Of a DNA stretch of 64,000 nucleotides, positions 49,131 through 62,242 are shown piece by piece. This stretch comes from Penelope pileata. Lineage: Eukaryota > Chordata > Aves > Galliformes > Cracidae. A program made the position numbers and the translations under genes. Below the pieces are notes generated by a model. That model worked only from the letters and a program-made list of their open reading frames with translations. It searched no databases and had not been told where the DNA came from. The stretch is from positions 186,001-250,000 of the forward strand of contig WBMW01000023.1 of assembly GCA_013396635.1 (NCBI GenBank), in the 5' to 3' direction. Position 1 is the stretch's first letter. Each line of letters begins with the position of its first letter.

Positions 49131-51301
49131 GCAACAGATTTGTTCAGTCTCATTCATGTGTTGAGGAGCTGCACCACTGAGCACAATATTCTTAATTATT
49201 CAAAAGTAGGTGATAGGCCACAGGCTTTCTGCCTGCTAGAAAGAGGGTAAAAAGCTGCTTCACTCTGCAACCTGTGATGATCTGCATGCTCACCCTAACA
49301 GACCCTGAAAGTCATTGTATTTTATTTATGACAGATATTTGGGTCATATTTTAAGCTCAGATGCTCCTTGCCATGTGCGATATCATTGAGCTCCCAGCAC
49401 CGAACCACACACGCTGTCTGGCAGGGGTTGGAGGGAGGGGAGCACCTCTGACTGGAGCCGATATTCAGCAGTAAGGCAGGATCCTGGTCTTTTCTGTGAA
49501 ACACGTTTGTTTGCTTGGTTTCATTAGGGGCTGATTTTATTGCTTTGGTAGTGAATTCTGTGCTGTTATTCTCTACAGTTAAGATGCGATGTGGCCTTCA
49601 AGCTACGTTAATGATCAATTTACTGATTTACAAGTACAGATGAGTGATCATGATACGTTGCAAGTGTACAAGAATTCCTAATTGATACTGGTACTTCGAA
49701 CATGAAAGCATAAGCATCATTTCTGCTAGCAGCTGCTGTTGCTGGTAGAGCATCCATCAAACCAGTTCTCAGCACGTCCTGTGAGCTGGAGGCAGCAATT
49801 CAGTCACTGCTTTCAGTGGATGTCATAAAAGGGAGAATATTCCTAGGAGTGAATTATTCTATCCTAGCATACTTCGCTTTGCCATAGGCTTGGGCTGTAG
49901 GAAGTGTTTCCAGGAAAATGACATCTCAAATGACGTGAAGAAATAAACTGGTTTTGGAGTTTTAAGGCTCTGTGAAACCTCAGCTGTGCCCTTAGGAATA
50001 GATGTGTGATGCAGCAGGGCAGGGAGTTTGTGATGGTTGTTGGGGTGGCTCCACATGCTGCAATGATAACATCTGTTTTTTCCAAATGCAGAAAAACAAG
50101 CAGCGTTATAAACTAATGTTTTGATTTATTTCATGATTAATTTTTGCAGATGTTACAAGGCAAATGGGAAGGAAGTATAACATTAGGTAAGACTGGGGAT
50201 ATCTGAAATGAAAGATTTTTGTCCAAAATACTGTGCAGGAGTACAAAAGGATTGGAACCAAATGAAAGAAATTGCTGCTGTGTTGATTTTTACAAGTGAC
50301 CTGTTTATACACAGGTCACTGAAGGAGCACATTATTGAAATAAGCAATAAATTAAGATGAACTGAAAGCAAGAGATGAGTTGAAAGGGTGAACGTACCAG
50401 AGTAATTGAAGCAAAACCCAGTCAAAAGGTCAGGTTACTGGGTGGTAGCTACTGTCCCCTTGAGATTAGGATAGGGAAAGGGATACCAGATGCTTCCCAA
50501 TTCTTCATTGCTTTCAGAAGGGTTTTTTTACCAAGGAGCAGGATTCCTGTCTGCAATTTCAAGTGGGAGAGGTTGATCAAATACGGCACGTGATGTGAAA
50601 ACAGCTTCAGATCTTGTTTTCATGGAGCACTGCCATAGGTACGAGTGGACTTGGCTGTCCTTGTCCTGTGGTGCTACACCAGTGTGCATTCACTGATAAG
50701 AAGAGGAAGCACTGACCTCAGGGCTCTCTGGACTGCTCCAGATTTCCAGTGAAACTGATCTCTTTGCTCAAATGCCTGCTGCTATGAGCAGTAGGCTGAG
50801 GCTTGTGGCAGCTCTTTTGAAAAAGTGAGTTGTTTGAGGATGCTTGGGAAGGCATACTGCTGTTAGATATGTGGTTGTAGCAGTTGAAGAGTTGCATACT
50901 TTGAGTAACTGAGGATGGATAGGTAAGGTCGTAGCAGCTTTGTGTATGTGCATGCACGTGTGTGGGTGTGCAAGCACACGTATGCTGGAAGACTGACTTT
51001 TCAGTGAGCATGTTAAAACTTTCCTGTAAGCATTGCTCTGTTTGTTTGCTAATGGTTTGTTCCTCTCTCAAGGTGTAGGCGGTGCTGACACACGAGGATT
51101 ACCATCCTCTGACATGCAGCGTTTTGTACCTGTTAGCAGCTATGTATCACTGCGTGGATGAGGCATCACCTGAGAAGTTGGCATCATTTTTTTGGTCCAA
51201 CTCAACATCCACTTTGCTGTGCCTCCTTCTGCTGTGTTTTCAGTTAAATCGTTCAAACTAATCAGGAATGAACTAGTTAGTAATCTTCAAAAAGGGTCTT
51301 C

Positions 51302-51319
51302 AAAAAAGAAAAAAAAAAA
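51302..51319. repeat. A-rich tract
   Basis: A6, one G, then A11. Just upstream, 'tcttcaaaaa' is directly repeated, which suggests local slippage. Confidence 0.85.
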
Positions 51320-54300
51320 GGTTATTGCTTCAGGAAATGCAATAGATATTGTTAGATATTGTTTGTGTCTATTTTTCTCATCCACTTCCCTGAGTGAAGA
51401 GGTTGTAAAGCCATGGCAGGTGCTGGGTCTCCTATACATACAGCTGGAGGCCTGGCTGTCTGGAATTGATCGTATTCTCTGAGTTTCAGACGAATGCATT
51501 GTTATTCCATTTCCATTGGCTGTTTAGTACTTTGGCCCCTCACAGACAGATTAGGAGCAGATGAATTTCTCCTGCAGGTAGATTGATTTCTTGCGTGCTC
51601 TTTACAATTCATGTAGGAAGGATTCTACAGCATCTTAAAAACTTTGGAAAAAGGGCTGCATGTATTCAAATGACAGAGATTCCTGCATTCGTTGTATAAT
51701 GCATGCTAATTTAAATGAAAATGGTTATTTTAGAGCTACATTAGAAATATTAAGACATTATTTAGCATCTCTTTTCTGTGCTTGACATTGAATTGTTGTC
51801 CTTGACACAGAATACATAATAGTTCCCTAGCTGGTGTGCCCTCACTGGCCAGCCCTGTGGGACGGCCTGGAGCAAGCAGATGATTCCTAAAAGGTTTTAA
51901 TAATATATGAATAGCATTAAAGTAAATGCAGCTAAAGTTTTGACCTTTTGAATCTGTAAAATTACAGGCACATTCTGGAAGATGAGTTGTGATATATAGG
52001 TGCCCAGGGAAGGAGGGTAGAAAGCATTGTCAATGTTTGAAGATGATGTTACGACACTTTGGATTTATTATCTTTTTGTAATATAGATTGCAAAGCGTTC
52101 CATTGGAGGCATAGCATCTCACTCTGCTTCTGTCCAGCATCACTGAGCCTTCAGCTGGGACACGTGAGAGCTACTGCACGCATCTGGCTGTCAGCAGAGT
52201 GCTGAGCTCAGAGACATCTGGGGTGTAGCTACGTCCAAGTAGGTTTGTCCTTGCAGAAAGCAGTGTTTAACACCAGGAGGTTACGTATGAATCCTGTTAA
52301 GGAAAAGTATGGAGGAGCAGACAGGTTGGCTCAAATCCCCCTTTCCAGCCCCTCAGCTCATTCTGCAAGTAGAGAGACATCACTCCAGAGGAGCAGAAGT
52401 GGTGGGTTGGTGCATGAATAAAATAAGTTCTGCAGTGGAGCAAGTACTACAGTAAAATCACACTGAGAAACAACAGTAAAAACAAGTCATAAAAACTGAC
52501 AAAAGCATCCTGCTAGAAGAATGAATTCTACAAAGCAGAAAACAATACTTTTCAAGGTGGTGGTTGGGAGGGGGATGGAAATACCACTGTAGGCTGCATG
52601 TTTTCTGCAATTTTATGTTTACATAAATCCAATTTAAGTGATCTCTTATTGCTGACTATGGAAAAAAATATTTCAAATTGTAATTTTGCATGCTTGCATG
52701 TGTTCGTTCAGAATGTTTTATTTGTTTTTAGGGAATACCAAATCTCTAAGGACAGGCCTGAAGCTGAAATAATTGCAGAGCAGGTTTCTGTTGCTCTGCT
52801 AGTTAAAAACTTGGTAATGGTTCTGATCTCCCAGCAGGAAGGCAGGTCCAGAAATAACTGGACTGTGACTGCAATGGCAACAGCAGCTGTCTGACTTTCC
52901 ACTTCTTGTTTTACCACAGTTAGAACACAAGACCAGATTTTACTCTCGATTTGAGCTTACGTAGTTTAGATAAACCTGTTAGTAAAGGTCATCCAGGCTG
53001 TGTCTGGAAACCTGACTTGGGGAAGCAGGAAGATACTGTCTTCTGAACTGGATTTAGCAATTAGGATTTCTTGAGAGGGTATAATTTTAGCCGTTAGCAT
53101 CTAAACAGGCAGTAGCTGTCATGATTTGTTTCAAATTTTAGTGTCTGGTCTCTATTTGGCCTTGGATGATTTGAGGAGAGGATGATGAGGATTGGATCTA
53201 AAACTTGAGCCTGCATTTTAGTTGAGCTGGAAACAAGGTAATAAAGGAGAGGAAAGGACTTAGGGTTTCCAGGGAAATGAGTGTGAGCTTCAAGACCTCT
53301 AAGCAGCTGCTTATAAATTCATCCCTCTCCAAATAACTTTGTAGCTTTGTGCACACTGCATCTGGCAGTAGAGAGGGGTCAAATAAAGTGTTTGGGGGGA
53401 TGCCAGCAAACCAGTAAGTCTTCAATACACAGTACAGGTTACTTTTAGCAGTCCTTAGTTTGGATTTGGGCACGTGTGGGTGCTGTAGGCTTAGCCCCTT
53501 GACTTGTCCTCGTTAGCTATGCACCTGCCTTGTAGGGACCACGAGAGGCCCTGTCCTATGCAACCCCTGCAGGGCTCCGACTTAGGCGGAAGACCCAGAG
53601 GTTGTTTTTCACAGCCTGAGATTCCTGAAGGATTCCAGGCCATCGAACACATTCTGCCACGTTTACCCCTTGGTAAACAGCTATTAGCAGATCTTGACTT
53701 ACTTGCTTCCATGAGGGGAAAGAAAAATATCAGCGTAAGGCAGCTCCGTTACATAACCGAGGTTATCTGGAGACACAGATGCTCTGACAGTCCCCTCTGT
53801 GCTTTTCTATTCCCAGGGACAATCAGCTTATTCTCATTTTAACAGCTTACTATCAGTTCTGACCCATTTAAAATTCACCTGCCAATTGAATTGCATGACA
53901 GGACCCAACTGACCCAGGAGTAAAGTGAAACGTTCTTATCTTCGTAATGAACCATCACAGACCGAGGGCCAAGAAGAAAAAAAGGAAAAGAATGGGGCCA
54001 GCTCTCTGAGAAGCAGGACATTCTTCACAAGGCAGGGGTAGGAGCCTTCTCATTTAAAATATCATAAGTGGTTTTGCTGTGCAAACTGTTGGCAACTTCA
54101 CATCCCTGAAATGCTAATTCCTTGAAGAGGAAAAAAGTTTGCAAGGTTGTGTGCATTCATGCATACGCCCCTTCCCTTTCTAATAATTGTTCTGCCAACC
54201 CACTCCTCCCTGGCACCTCTCTCCCAATAAAAAGCTCAAGGCAGAGCAGGGAGCACAGACCAGTGTGCGTTACCTGCTTCTGCTGGACGTACAAGGGACT

Positions 54301-55884
54301 GTCCCTCAGAACAGCCATACCTGCTGGCCAGTGGCTGGAGCTGCAAGAACAGAATGCATAAACACGTGGCCATTTGGAGAAAACTCTGCCTTTTGAGCTT
54401 TCTTGCTGTACTTGCTCCACGTTTACACCCTTTCCCAGAGGCAATTAATGGAGAACTGTGCTCTTAGGCTGAGAGCTCTGGAGCCACCCCCAGGCTGATG
54501 ATGCTGGGGTTGAACTTCCAGCACTGAGTACTGCAGGACTGAGTCATTAGAACAAAACTATTTCTAACAGTACTAATTTGCAGTCTTTGGCTTCTGTAGG
54601 CTTTCTGAAGGATTTGGTGTTCCTTATTCCCATCCTCTGGTTTTGGAAGAACAGGCAGTTGGAAAGGGAGCGATGAGATGAACCATACCACACGACTTCT
54701 CCGTAACAACTGCTCTTGTAGCATAGCAGGGGATCATGAAGATCTTTTAATGCCCTTTTTGTTTTACTTTTCAGAATGAGGAATTTTAATTGATTCTGTT
54801 AAGTCTTGCCTTTATTTGTCACTTTGCAAGAAACCTGTGGTGCTTTTGTACATTGGTTCCAGTTGGTACTGAAGTTAGTCATGTCTTCCCGGAGCCACTT
54901 GCTGCTCAGTGCCATGGAGCTCCCCAGCTCTCACCTGCTCCTTGTTCTCACTCCAGCAGCAAAGCATTTCTGATTTCTGAATGTAGATTGGTACTTGGAC
55001 CTATTTCTAGTTTCCTCTCCTGTATTCTAGGTGGCTCAGAAAAGTTGTGATGTTTCAGTCAGCTGCCAGATTGATTCAAAGGCAAAAAGATGGGGAGAGC
55101 TGATGGCTGGTTTTGAATATCCTGTTGATTTAGGTATTCAGCCCCTTGAAGGCCCTGTGTGGTAATTGCACCTGGCTCTGGTTGGGCTCGTGCCCAGTGG
55201 GCAGCTTCTGGCAGTAACGGATAGCTGGAAGTGATCTTCTGGGAGGCTGCAGTTGTGTATGTTCAGATTTGGTGTTATTTTTAATGATAATGTCTCCATC
55301 AAGGAATGGGTTGATTGCTGAGCAGATTTGTTCCAAAACCTCCATTCAGCTCGCCTGCCTCTCAAGCCACAGACTGCAGTGGCTGCAGGACGTGCAGAGG
55401 AAGGCTCCATGCCCGGCACAGCTGCTTCAGCTCTTTGTCACCACAGCTGATGGCTGGGAGTGCCTTATGCCTGGTCTCATGTTACTTGAGCCCAACATCA
55501 CTTGGAGGTTTTGTAGCCCCACATGGCAATTAGATCCCATTTTTATTTTCTCTTGAGCTGTCACTCAAATGCAGGTTTCCTTCACATCCCCCTCGCTGCC
55601 ATAATGACCACTGCATGCTGACACAACTGCTCTTCCTGATGCCTCACATGAGTGGCAAACGCAACAGTGATTTAAGCTGTTGGGATGAGAATTCTTCCTG
55701 AAAAGCTGCCCTTTATTAATCTGGTGGAAAGGACTTCACCTACCAAAAGGAAAGGTGGAGCAGGGCTGTCAGACTGGCATTGCCTTGCTTTTGGTTCTCT
55801 GCAGTTGAGCTGCTTGCACTTGATGCTTTAATCAGTAAATCCTCTTGTAGCCAAGCACTTGATAAAGTGTCCGTATAAGAGGGG

Positions 55885-55903
55885 AAAAAAAAAAAGAAAA
55901 AAA
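55885..55903. repeat. A-rich tract
   Basis: A11, one G, then A7. No retroposon body is recognisable next to it. Confidence 0.85.
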
Positions 55904-57452
55904 GGTGTGTGAACACTTGAGCAACACCCAAGCAGCTCTGTGAGCTGTAGACAGCAAGGCTCCTGAGTTGAGCTGTGTTTGCTGAGGCTATTTACTAAAT
56001 TTTTCAGCCTGGTAACATAAGTACCACTGTGTTCTGTGTATCAGTGTTTTGCAGAATGATTCGTGCGTCCAGAGTGTTTCTTTAATACTCTTGAGTTTTA
56101 AGATTTCCTTTTGCCAAAGGCAAAGGAAGGGAAATAGATAAGTACATATATATATAATTTCTTCCTTTGCAGAAATAAAATGATGGAAATGCACAGCATT
56201 ATTTGTCGCTGGGTATCTTTCAGCCCCCAGAGCTTTCTGGCTTTCTTGCACATAAAGTTTTACCCCAACATTGGGACTTGTTTGCACTTGATATCCAGGA
56301 GAAGAAAAAGTCAATGCAAAAGTGATGTTTCCTAGGGAATGAGAGCCCCGTGTCTGGCACTCATGAATTACAAGGCTGAACTTTTGTATGTCTGTGTCTC
56401 CTCCTCCTTTTGCTCCGTTTTGTCACTGCCTCCAGTAACATTTTTCCTGACTATAGTACCATTGACTCCTGTGATAGTTTAATAGTTTCTGCTGTTTACA
56501 CAGTTGTCATTTAAATTGTTGTGATTTAAATTTGCCTGCAGGGTTGGTCAGCGCTGCAGTTTACCGTGGTACCCTAAAGGTAATTTGTATTCTGGTTGCT
56601 GGAGTTGTCTTGGTAACGCTTGGCTGACTGGAAACCATTTGCAGAGGGGAAGTTTAATTCTGATATTGCTCACCAGTCCCAATTCTGGTGGTGACAAGCT
56701 GGAGGGTGATTGGTTGTTAGGAAACCTTTCACCTTGTAGCCGCAGGGTCTCACCTGCCCTGCTATTTACAGCAGTTTGGAGGAGCTTATGAAAATGATTC
56801 CTCTTTGTTCCTTAATTTTGGGCATGCTGAGCCTGGGGATAGCATCCATTGTGCTGGAGGTGAAGTTCTCACCCCTGTGTCTCTTTTCTTGTTTCCAATG
56901 CTGCTTTTTAGTTTCTAGAGGTGCTGATAAGCTGGGGGCTTCAGCTCAAGCACTGCACCACGATGGGAGCCATGAAGTATTGCTGGTATAAGTGATGCAG
57001 CAGACTTGAAGATACTTTAAGTAAATAAAGATGATGCAAACTTCTGAGCTTATGGTGAAAAATACCTCTTCTGTTGTACATTGAAAGCTGGACTTAATGC
57101 CCATGCACTGTTGTGATGTATTATGGAAAAGAAGCTTTTAGAGCTAATCTGAATCAGAGTAACTATGGTGCCTTCAGAGCAGATAAACCTTTTCACACAG
57201 CTGGGGGCACGGTGCAGGAGGCTGAGTGTTGGGAATTACAGACTGAAATCTGCAGAGCTGCTTCTGCATCATGCAGGAAATGTTTTCTGCTTTTTCCTTT
57301 CTTTCCTATTGTGAATGAACCACGAGAGAATATGCCCCAAATCCACTTTTGTATTGCTAGAGGAAAGCTATTAGACTTTGATAGTGGCTTAGTTTCACAG
57401 AAGTGTCTCCTTTTTATGTCTCATTAAAGGCATAGGTAAGTCAGTGCCCTCG

Positions 57453-57469
57453 AAAAATAAATAAATAAA
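57453..57469. repeat. (AAAT)n microsatellite, about four units
   Basis: A short tetranucleotide repeat, 'aaaaataaataaataaa', with no obvious relation to a transposon. Confidence 0.75.
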
Positions 57470-59469
57470 CTGTGAGAAACACATGGGGGGAAAATGTATC
57501 ATTGGGAGGGTTGTGTGGATGTCCTGGGCTTATGGTACTTGATCTTCGAGCAGTGTTCATGTGAGACTCTTTAAGCAGTAAAAAGTTCATGATTCCATAG
57601 AACTTTATTTTCCCTTTATTCTCATAAAACACCTTTGGAAATCAGTTCAAAGACCCAGCAGACTTTGTTATACTTGTCAGTCAGACCTTCTAATGTATGT
57701 TTTAAAATGCTTTCTTCCTACAAAGTCAAGGGAATTGCTGATGAGCATGACTACTTAATAATGGAGCAGTAAAAAAAGAAACTCCCTCTGAACGTGGAGC
57801 AGCTCTGTCTGCAGCTGGTGCTGCCATACAAGTGGCATGGGGATTGCTTATTAAATGAGTTAAACTGTGCTTCCCCAGGGCTTGCTTTGGGTGGAGGCCC
57901 ACCTCCTTCCTGTTGTCTCACCACAAATCCCTACGGATGCCCTGCACTGGACTGAAGGCAGGATGCTCCAGCCACCCGGCCTGCTTTCACCTGGCTGGAA
58001 GGGACTTTGGGTTCTACATCAATGGAAAACTCTATTCACCAGTATGTCCCAGCACAAAGAGGGACACTGTGTTCAGAGGCAGCAGGCAAATGGGTTCCTC
58101 TTTGTCTGGGCCTTCCTGTGCCATCGCCTTGCACTCCTCCACCTCCAGTGCACCTCAGCGCTCCTTTGTCCCCTCCTGCCCAATTTCTGTGGCAGCGGAG
58201 TGGCCCTGGCCCAGTGCTGGATGGGCCATGGGAAGGGACAGCAGTGAGGAGGGTGAGCAGGGCCGGGGCCTGGCACCAGGACTGGCTGCATGGAGCTGCG
58301 TCAATTCCAGCGAGCACATCCCGTGGCTTCCAGCCCCTGGAAGCTGTAAATAATGTGCTTTAATGAGTCGGTTGCCAGGAGCTTTAAAGAAAATGAGATT
58401 GGAGTGAGGGCTGCAGAGTTCTGTAGTGACCAGAGCATACACGCAGTTTGTGTGACTGCTGGTTGTTCACTGTGTGTTAATCAAATGGCTCAGCTGGAGG
58501 CTCCTGCCATCCTCACGTGGGTGTCACTGACATCCACGAGGCGCAGAGCAGCACTGGGTGGCAATAACAGCAGAGGAGACTTTGTCTGGAGGCTGTGTGC
58601 AGGGCTGTTACTTCAGAGGCACAAAATCACAGGGTTTCCTGTATTGTAGTTCTTTGTGCAATCCTTGTGGTTTGGTTTTTACATTTTCTCTGCATTCAGG
58701 GCAATCAGCAGCAAACAAGCAGCCTTTTGTTGCCATCCCATGCTAGCTGAGCTGTAGGGCGAGAGCAGAGGGAGGAGCGGTCCCTTTGCAGGTGTTCGAA
58801 GTGGCTTGGAGTGGCGTGAGCCATTGCTGAGCGCTTTGCATAGCACTGGGCAACTCATTTGCTGGGGAAGGCCCAGTGTAAGGCCTTGCTGAGGTTCATG
58901 GAGCTGCCCTATGGCACGGGGTTGTGGTAAGGGGATACGGAGGAGGCAGAGCTGTTCTGCGAGGTGGGCACCCGGGTACCTCAACCAGATGCCGGGTGCA
59001 GGTCAGTGCTGTGGCTGCTCCCCCGTCACTTCTGCTCACAGCAGCTCAAGGGTAAGGGGAAACGTGCCCACTGAAAGCACTGACACTGCTTCCACCATCT
59101 GCTTCTGCTGAATTAACTTTCCTGACTAATTGCATGTGTGATGCCGTACCACATGGTAGCTTTGTTCTTCCCATCAAAAGACAAAGCCTTTTTGTGTTTG
59201 CTGAGGACCTTTGAACCACGCTTGCCATTGAGGGCCCTGTCAGGGTGACACAGTAGCTGTTGATGTCTTCTTGCCTTATGATTAGAGAGCCCCAAATAAA
59301 GTCAGCTTGGTCATACTCGTTAACAGGTTAAAGGGTATTGCTGCATGCATCATAATTTCCATGTTGTGCCTATTCATCTCCCATCCCCAGGGTACTGGTG
59401 TTTCATATTGCAGTGCACAAAAGCGTTTGACAGCAGACGATGATGGGTGAAGAGGTTTGTGCTTGAGTG

Positions 59470-59600
59470 GAGGGATGGCGTGACCGCTGCCCGGCTCCTA
59501 ACCTGACCGCTTCACTCCGTGTCGTGTCAGAGCCCACCCGCTCCCGCGTCCTGGCAGAATATTAACAGACGTTTGCTTGGCACTGTTCCGCCGTAACAGA
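59470..59600. other. Small CpG-rich patch
   Basis: About eleven CpGs occur in about 130 bp ('gaccgctgcccggctcc', 'tgaccgcttcactccgtg', 'cccgctcccgcgtcc', 'ttccgccgtaac') in a neighbourhood that is otherwise CpG-poor. It is too short for a classical island. It might be an orphan regulatory element or unmethylated patch. No exon or TATA box is evident. Confidence 0.5.
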
Positions 59601-59944
59601 CTTGGATGGGAGGATGAACCTGCTGTTCAGTCTGAAACGATGCTGGCTTTGGAGACGGTTCTGAAAATGCTTTTGTGTGCGATTCCTTACAGTTCCCAGA
59701 GCCCTAATTCAGTGGTCTTAAAGAGTGAGATTCCTGGCAAATGAGTCATCCGGAGTCTCAGATGCAATTCATGTCTTCTTTAGCTAGAGAAAAGGTGTCT
59801 GCATGGGTTCTTGCACAGCGAGCACCCACAGACATCTGTGGCTCTGGGCTGGATAAATGTTAAGAGTCAGGGCCTAATGTTTTTTTAATCATCTGGGACA
59901 TTCCTGATGTGTTGCTGTCCAGTTAGTTCAGTCCAAGTTCCTCT
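59601..59944. other. Unique spacer, nothing recognised
   Basis: Ordinary sequence between the CpG patch and a CR1 tail. Confidence 0.5.
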
Positions 59945-60013
59945 ACCTCGTTGGACTTGATTCTTGTGGGTCCTTTCCAATATGGGATTTTCTATGATCC
60001 TATCATTCAATCC
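59945..60013 (+). mobile_element. CR1 LINE 3' tail fragment, sense
   Basis: 'cgttggacttgattcttgtg', 'ggtcctttccaa' and 'ttctatgatcctatcat' match the CR1 3' end and its terminal octamers. The upstream part is not recognisable. Orientation is plus. Confidence 0.68.
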
Positions 60014-62189
60014 TATTGCAATGACATAAAAGTGCTTTTCAGTAATGTATATTGTGACACACATTTTTTAATGTTTTTTCTCCTGACATACTAATTACTA
60101 CTTTTCATTTTCCATTTCTGTATTTGGTATCTGAAGTGGTTAAAGAATTCAGGACAGTGAGTGCGTGGCCACAAAGGAGAACTACTTTTTTTGTTGTGCT
60201 AGAAATAAATTTTTACTCAAAATGTGCCATAGTTTGGGTTTAAAAAAGAACAAAAGGGGAAAGGTGAAAATGTTGGATGAATTCTTCAGAAAAATGCCCA
60301 CCCCTTCCATTGTTATTGACTCCTCATTTTTCCAAGGCTGTGCACTGTGTATTTTGTGTTGTTGTAGCCTTCCTGCAAGGTTTTTTACCGTGTTTTTTAC
60401 ACGGTGTGTGGGTTTTCTTAACTGCACAGACTATTTGTTGTATCTTTCACTGTGCAACTAGATTAAAGTACAGAGAGAAGAAAAGCAAACAGCAATCCGA
60501 TTTTAAGGAACTGGAGCATGCACAGAAGTGCTGCAAAATGTGATCATCTTCTAATAAATAAACACAGCAGAAGCAAGCAAAGTAACCCCTGTATTTCCCT
60601 GGCTGTTGGCTACAAAGCAGTGTGATCAGGTGTGTTGCTGCAGGTGCAATTCCCCCATCAGAGCATCCCCTGTGCTGCATTTCCCTGCCAGCCACCCACA
60701 CTCTGCACAGAGGCAACAGTGCTCTCTCAGTTTTCCCAGATCTGTTGCTCTTCTCGTGTCCCCTGTGTTTTCTACAAACAGAAGGGATCACTTTGCTACT
60801 GAGAGGATTCAATCTGTGTATGGGATTTAGGTCATTGATGTGACTCTTGAAGACCCTTTACTTTTTTTTCTCTTTTTTTTTTTATTTCCTTTGCATTGTT
60901 ACAGTTTTTGAGTTTTGCATTGAATTCTGCTGGATTTTCAGTGTATCATTAGACTGAGGTAATTTATATTACAGGTCAGAGATGTGTGGGCTGTTAGCAA
61001 TTAACACGTTTTGGGAATGTATAATATTTTCTCATAGGCGTGTGGTATGTGTGTGTTTTACTGCGCTTGCAAACACAGAGCTTGCAGGTGCAAATATCAG
61101 GTTACAGTTTTTCCACACAGTAACAGTATGCAGCCTGGACCCACGCCAAATTTTGTAAATCAGGCCTTAAATAGTATGTATATTCTCTTCTATCTGTTCT
61201 AAGGCTGAGCTACAGGGGAAGTGGCTTTACCTGAAATTTTTGGGAATCCCACCGCGTGCCCTGCAAACTGCAGCAGCAAAGTGGCGAACGTGCAGCAAGA
61301 GGTTGAAGATGCCCAGAAATGCCCTACACAGATTTTAACCCCAAAAGCAGTGTACTGTGCAACTGCAGGGAGAGCATGGCAGGGCATTTGTCACAGCTTT
61401 CAGTCTGTAGCTTGGGACTGCTGGCTTCACCTCCCTCATGCAAACCTGAGTTTCAGCAAACTTAGCACAAAATTCTGCTGAAACTGCCATGTTTTGCTTT
61501 GGTGTACTTCATCCTCACAGCTGTATATTAAATTTAGGCACTGAGAAGTTTAATGCTGTGTCCAAGCTGTGAAAGGCAGCTGCTGCAACTTGCAGCGTTG
61601 CAACACTTGAGTGCAACAGCATCACCTAGCTCATGAATTGCAGCCCTTCAGGCTTTGGAGATGTTCTTCACCATCTTCTCAACTGATCTTGGAGGGTTTT
61701 CACCAGCCTGTTGAAAAAGGAACAATCCTTAAATGCATCAAATTGAGCAGAAAGCTTCAGTAATGACTGTATAGAGAGGCCCTCCTTTTCCTGGCCAGTG
61801 TTTTCAGGAAGCCTGTCTTTTTTTCCATCAGGAGGTTGATCGTTTAACCTCCGTACGGAGAGTGATAGCTGTTAATAATTTGGGGATATCAAGGGTTTAA
61901 AAGCAGCTGGGACTGCAGCATGGGATCAGCCTGGTGGAAAAGCCCCACGCTGGCGATCCGTCCCAAGCTTCAGAATCTGAGTTTCCCACTGTTTTTACCT
62001 TTCTTTCTGGGACCATTTTCCTACCCCTGTGACCATCCTGTCAAACAGCAATATTTATTGGTGCCTCCTTGAGGCACATGACTCTGACTGAGGTTTTATA
62101 ACCCTCAGCCTGCATGAAAAACACACGTCAGAGGGTGTCATAAAAACATCTGCGTCCAATTTTGCACAGAGATCACTGAGGCCAGTAAT
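60014..62189. other. Unique non-coding sequence, no gene recognised
   Basis: No gene is recognisable. A 7-bp inverted repeat ('accgtgt' / 'acacggt') around a T5 loop lies at 60387-60405. A T-rich tract lies at 60862-60883. The AT-rich part at 62030-62180 resembles conserved non-coding DNA by texture only. Confidence 0.5.
60862..60883. repeat. T-rich tract
   Basis: T8, then CTC, then T11. A pyrimidine tract without adjacent exon-like sequence. Confidence 0.85.
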
Positions 62190-62242
62190 TATTCATGGAC
62201 TTCAGTGGTTTTTCATCAGGGTGCAGAACATGGCCCCCGGTG
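62190..62242 (+). repeat. Relic of an ancient amniote interspersed repeat
   Basis: 'tggacttcagtggtttttca' and 'cagggtgcagaacatggccc' match, from memory, 'tgacttcagtggagttacac' and 'cagggtgcagaatttggccc' of an old repeat common in turtles and crocodilians. It appears to be the same family as the relic at 23838. Confidence 0.45.

Larger units (their letters stand above)
49131..59469. other. Unique non-coding sequence, no gene recognised
   Basis: No gene or transposon is recognisable. A GC-rich block at 57860-58360 is open in several frames on both strands (up to 146 codons) without resembling any protein. Homopolymer-rich tracts lie at 51302-51319 and 55885-55903. A short AAAT repeat lies at about 57453-57469 and a short AT repeat at about 56143-56157. 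Confidence 0.5.

Noticed and set aside
57860..58363. GC-rich block open in several frames on both strands
   Set aside because: Openness in many frames at once follows from few stop codons in GC-rich DNA. No frame looks like a protein I know.
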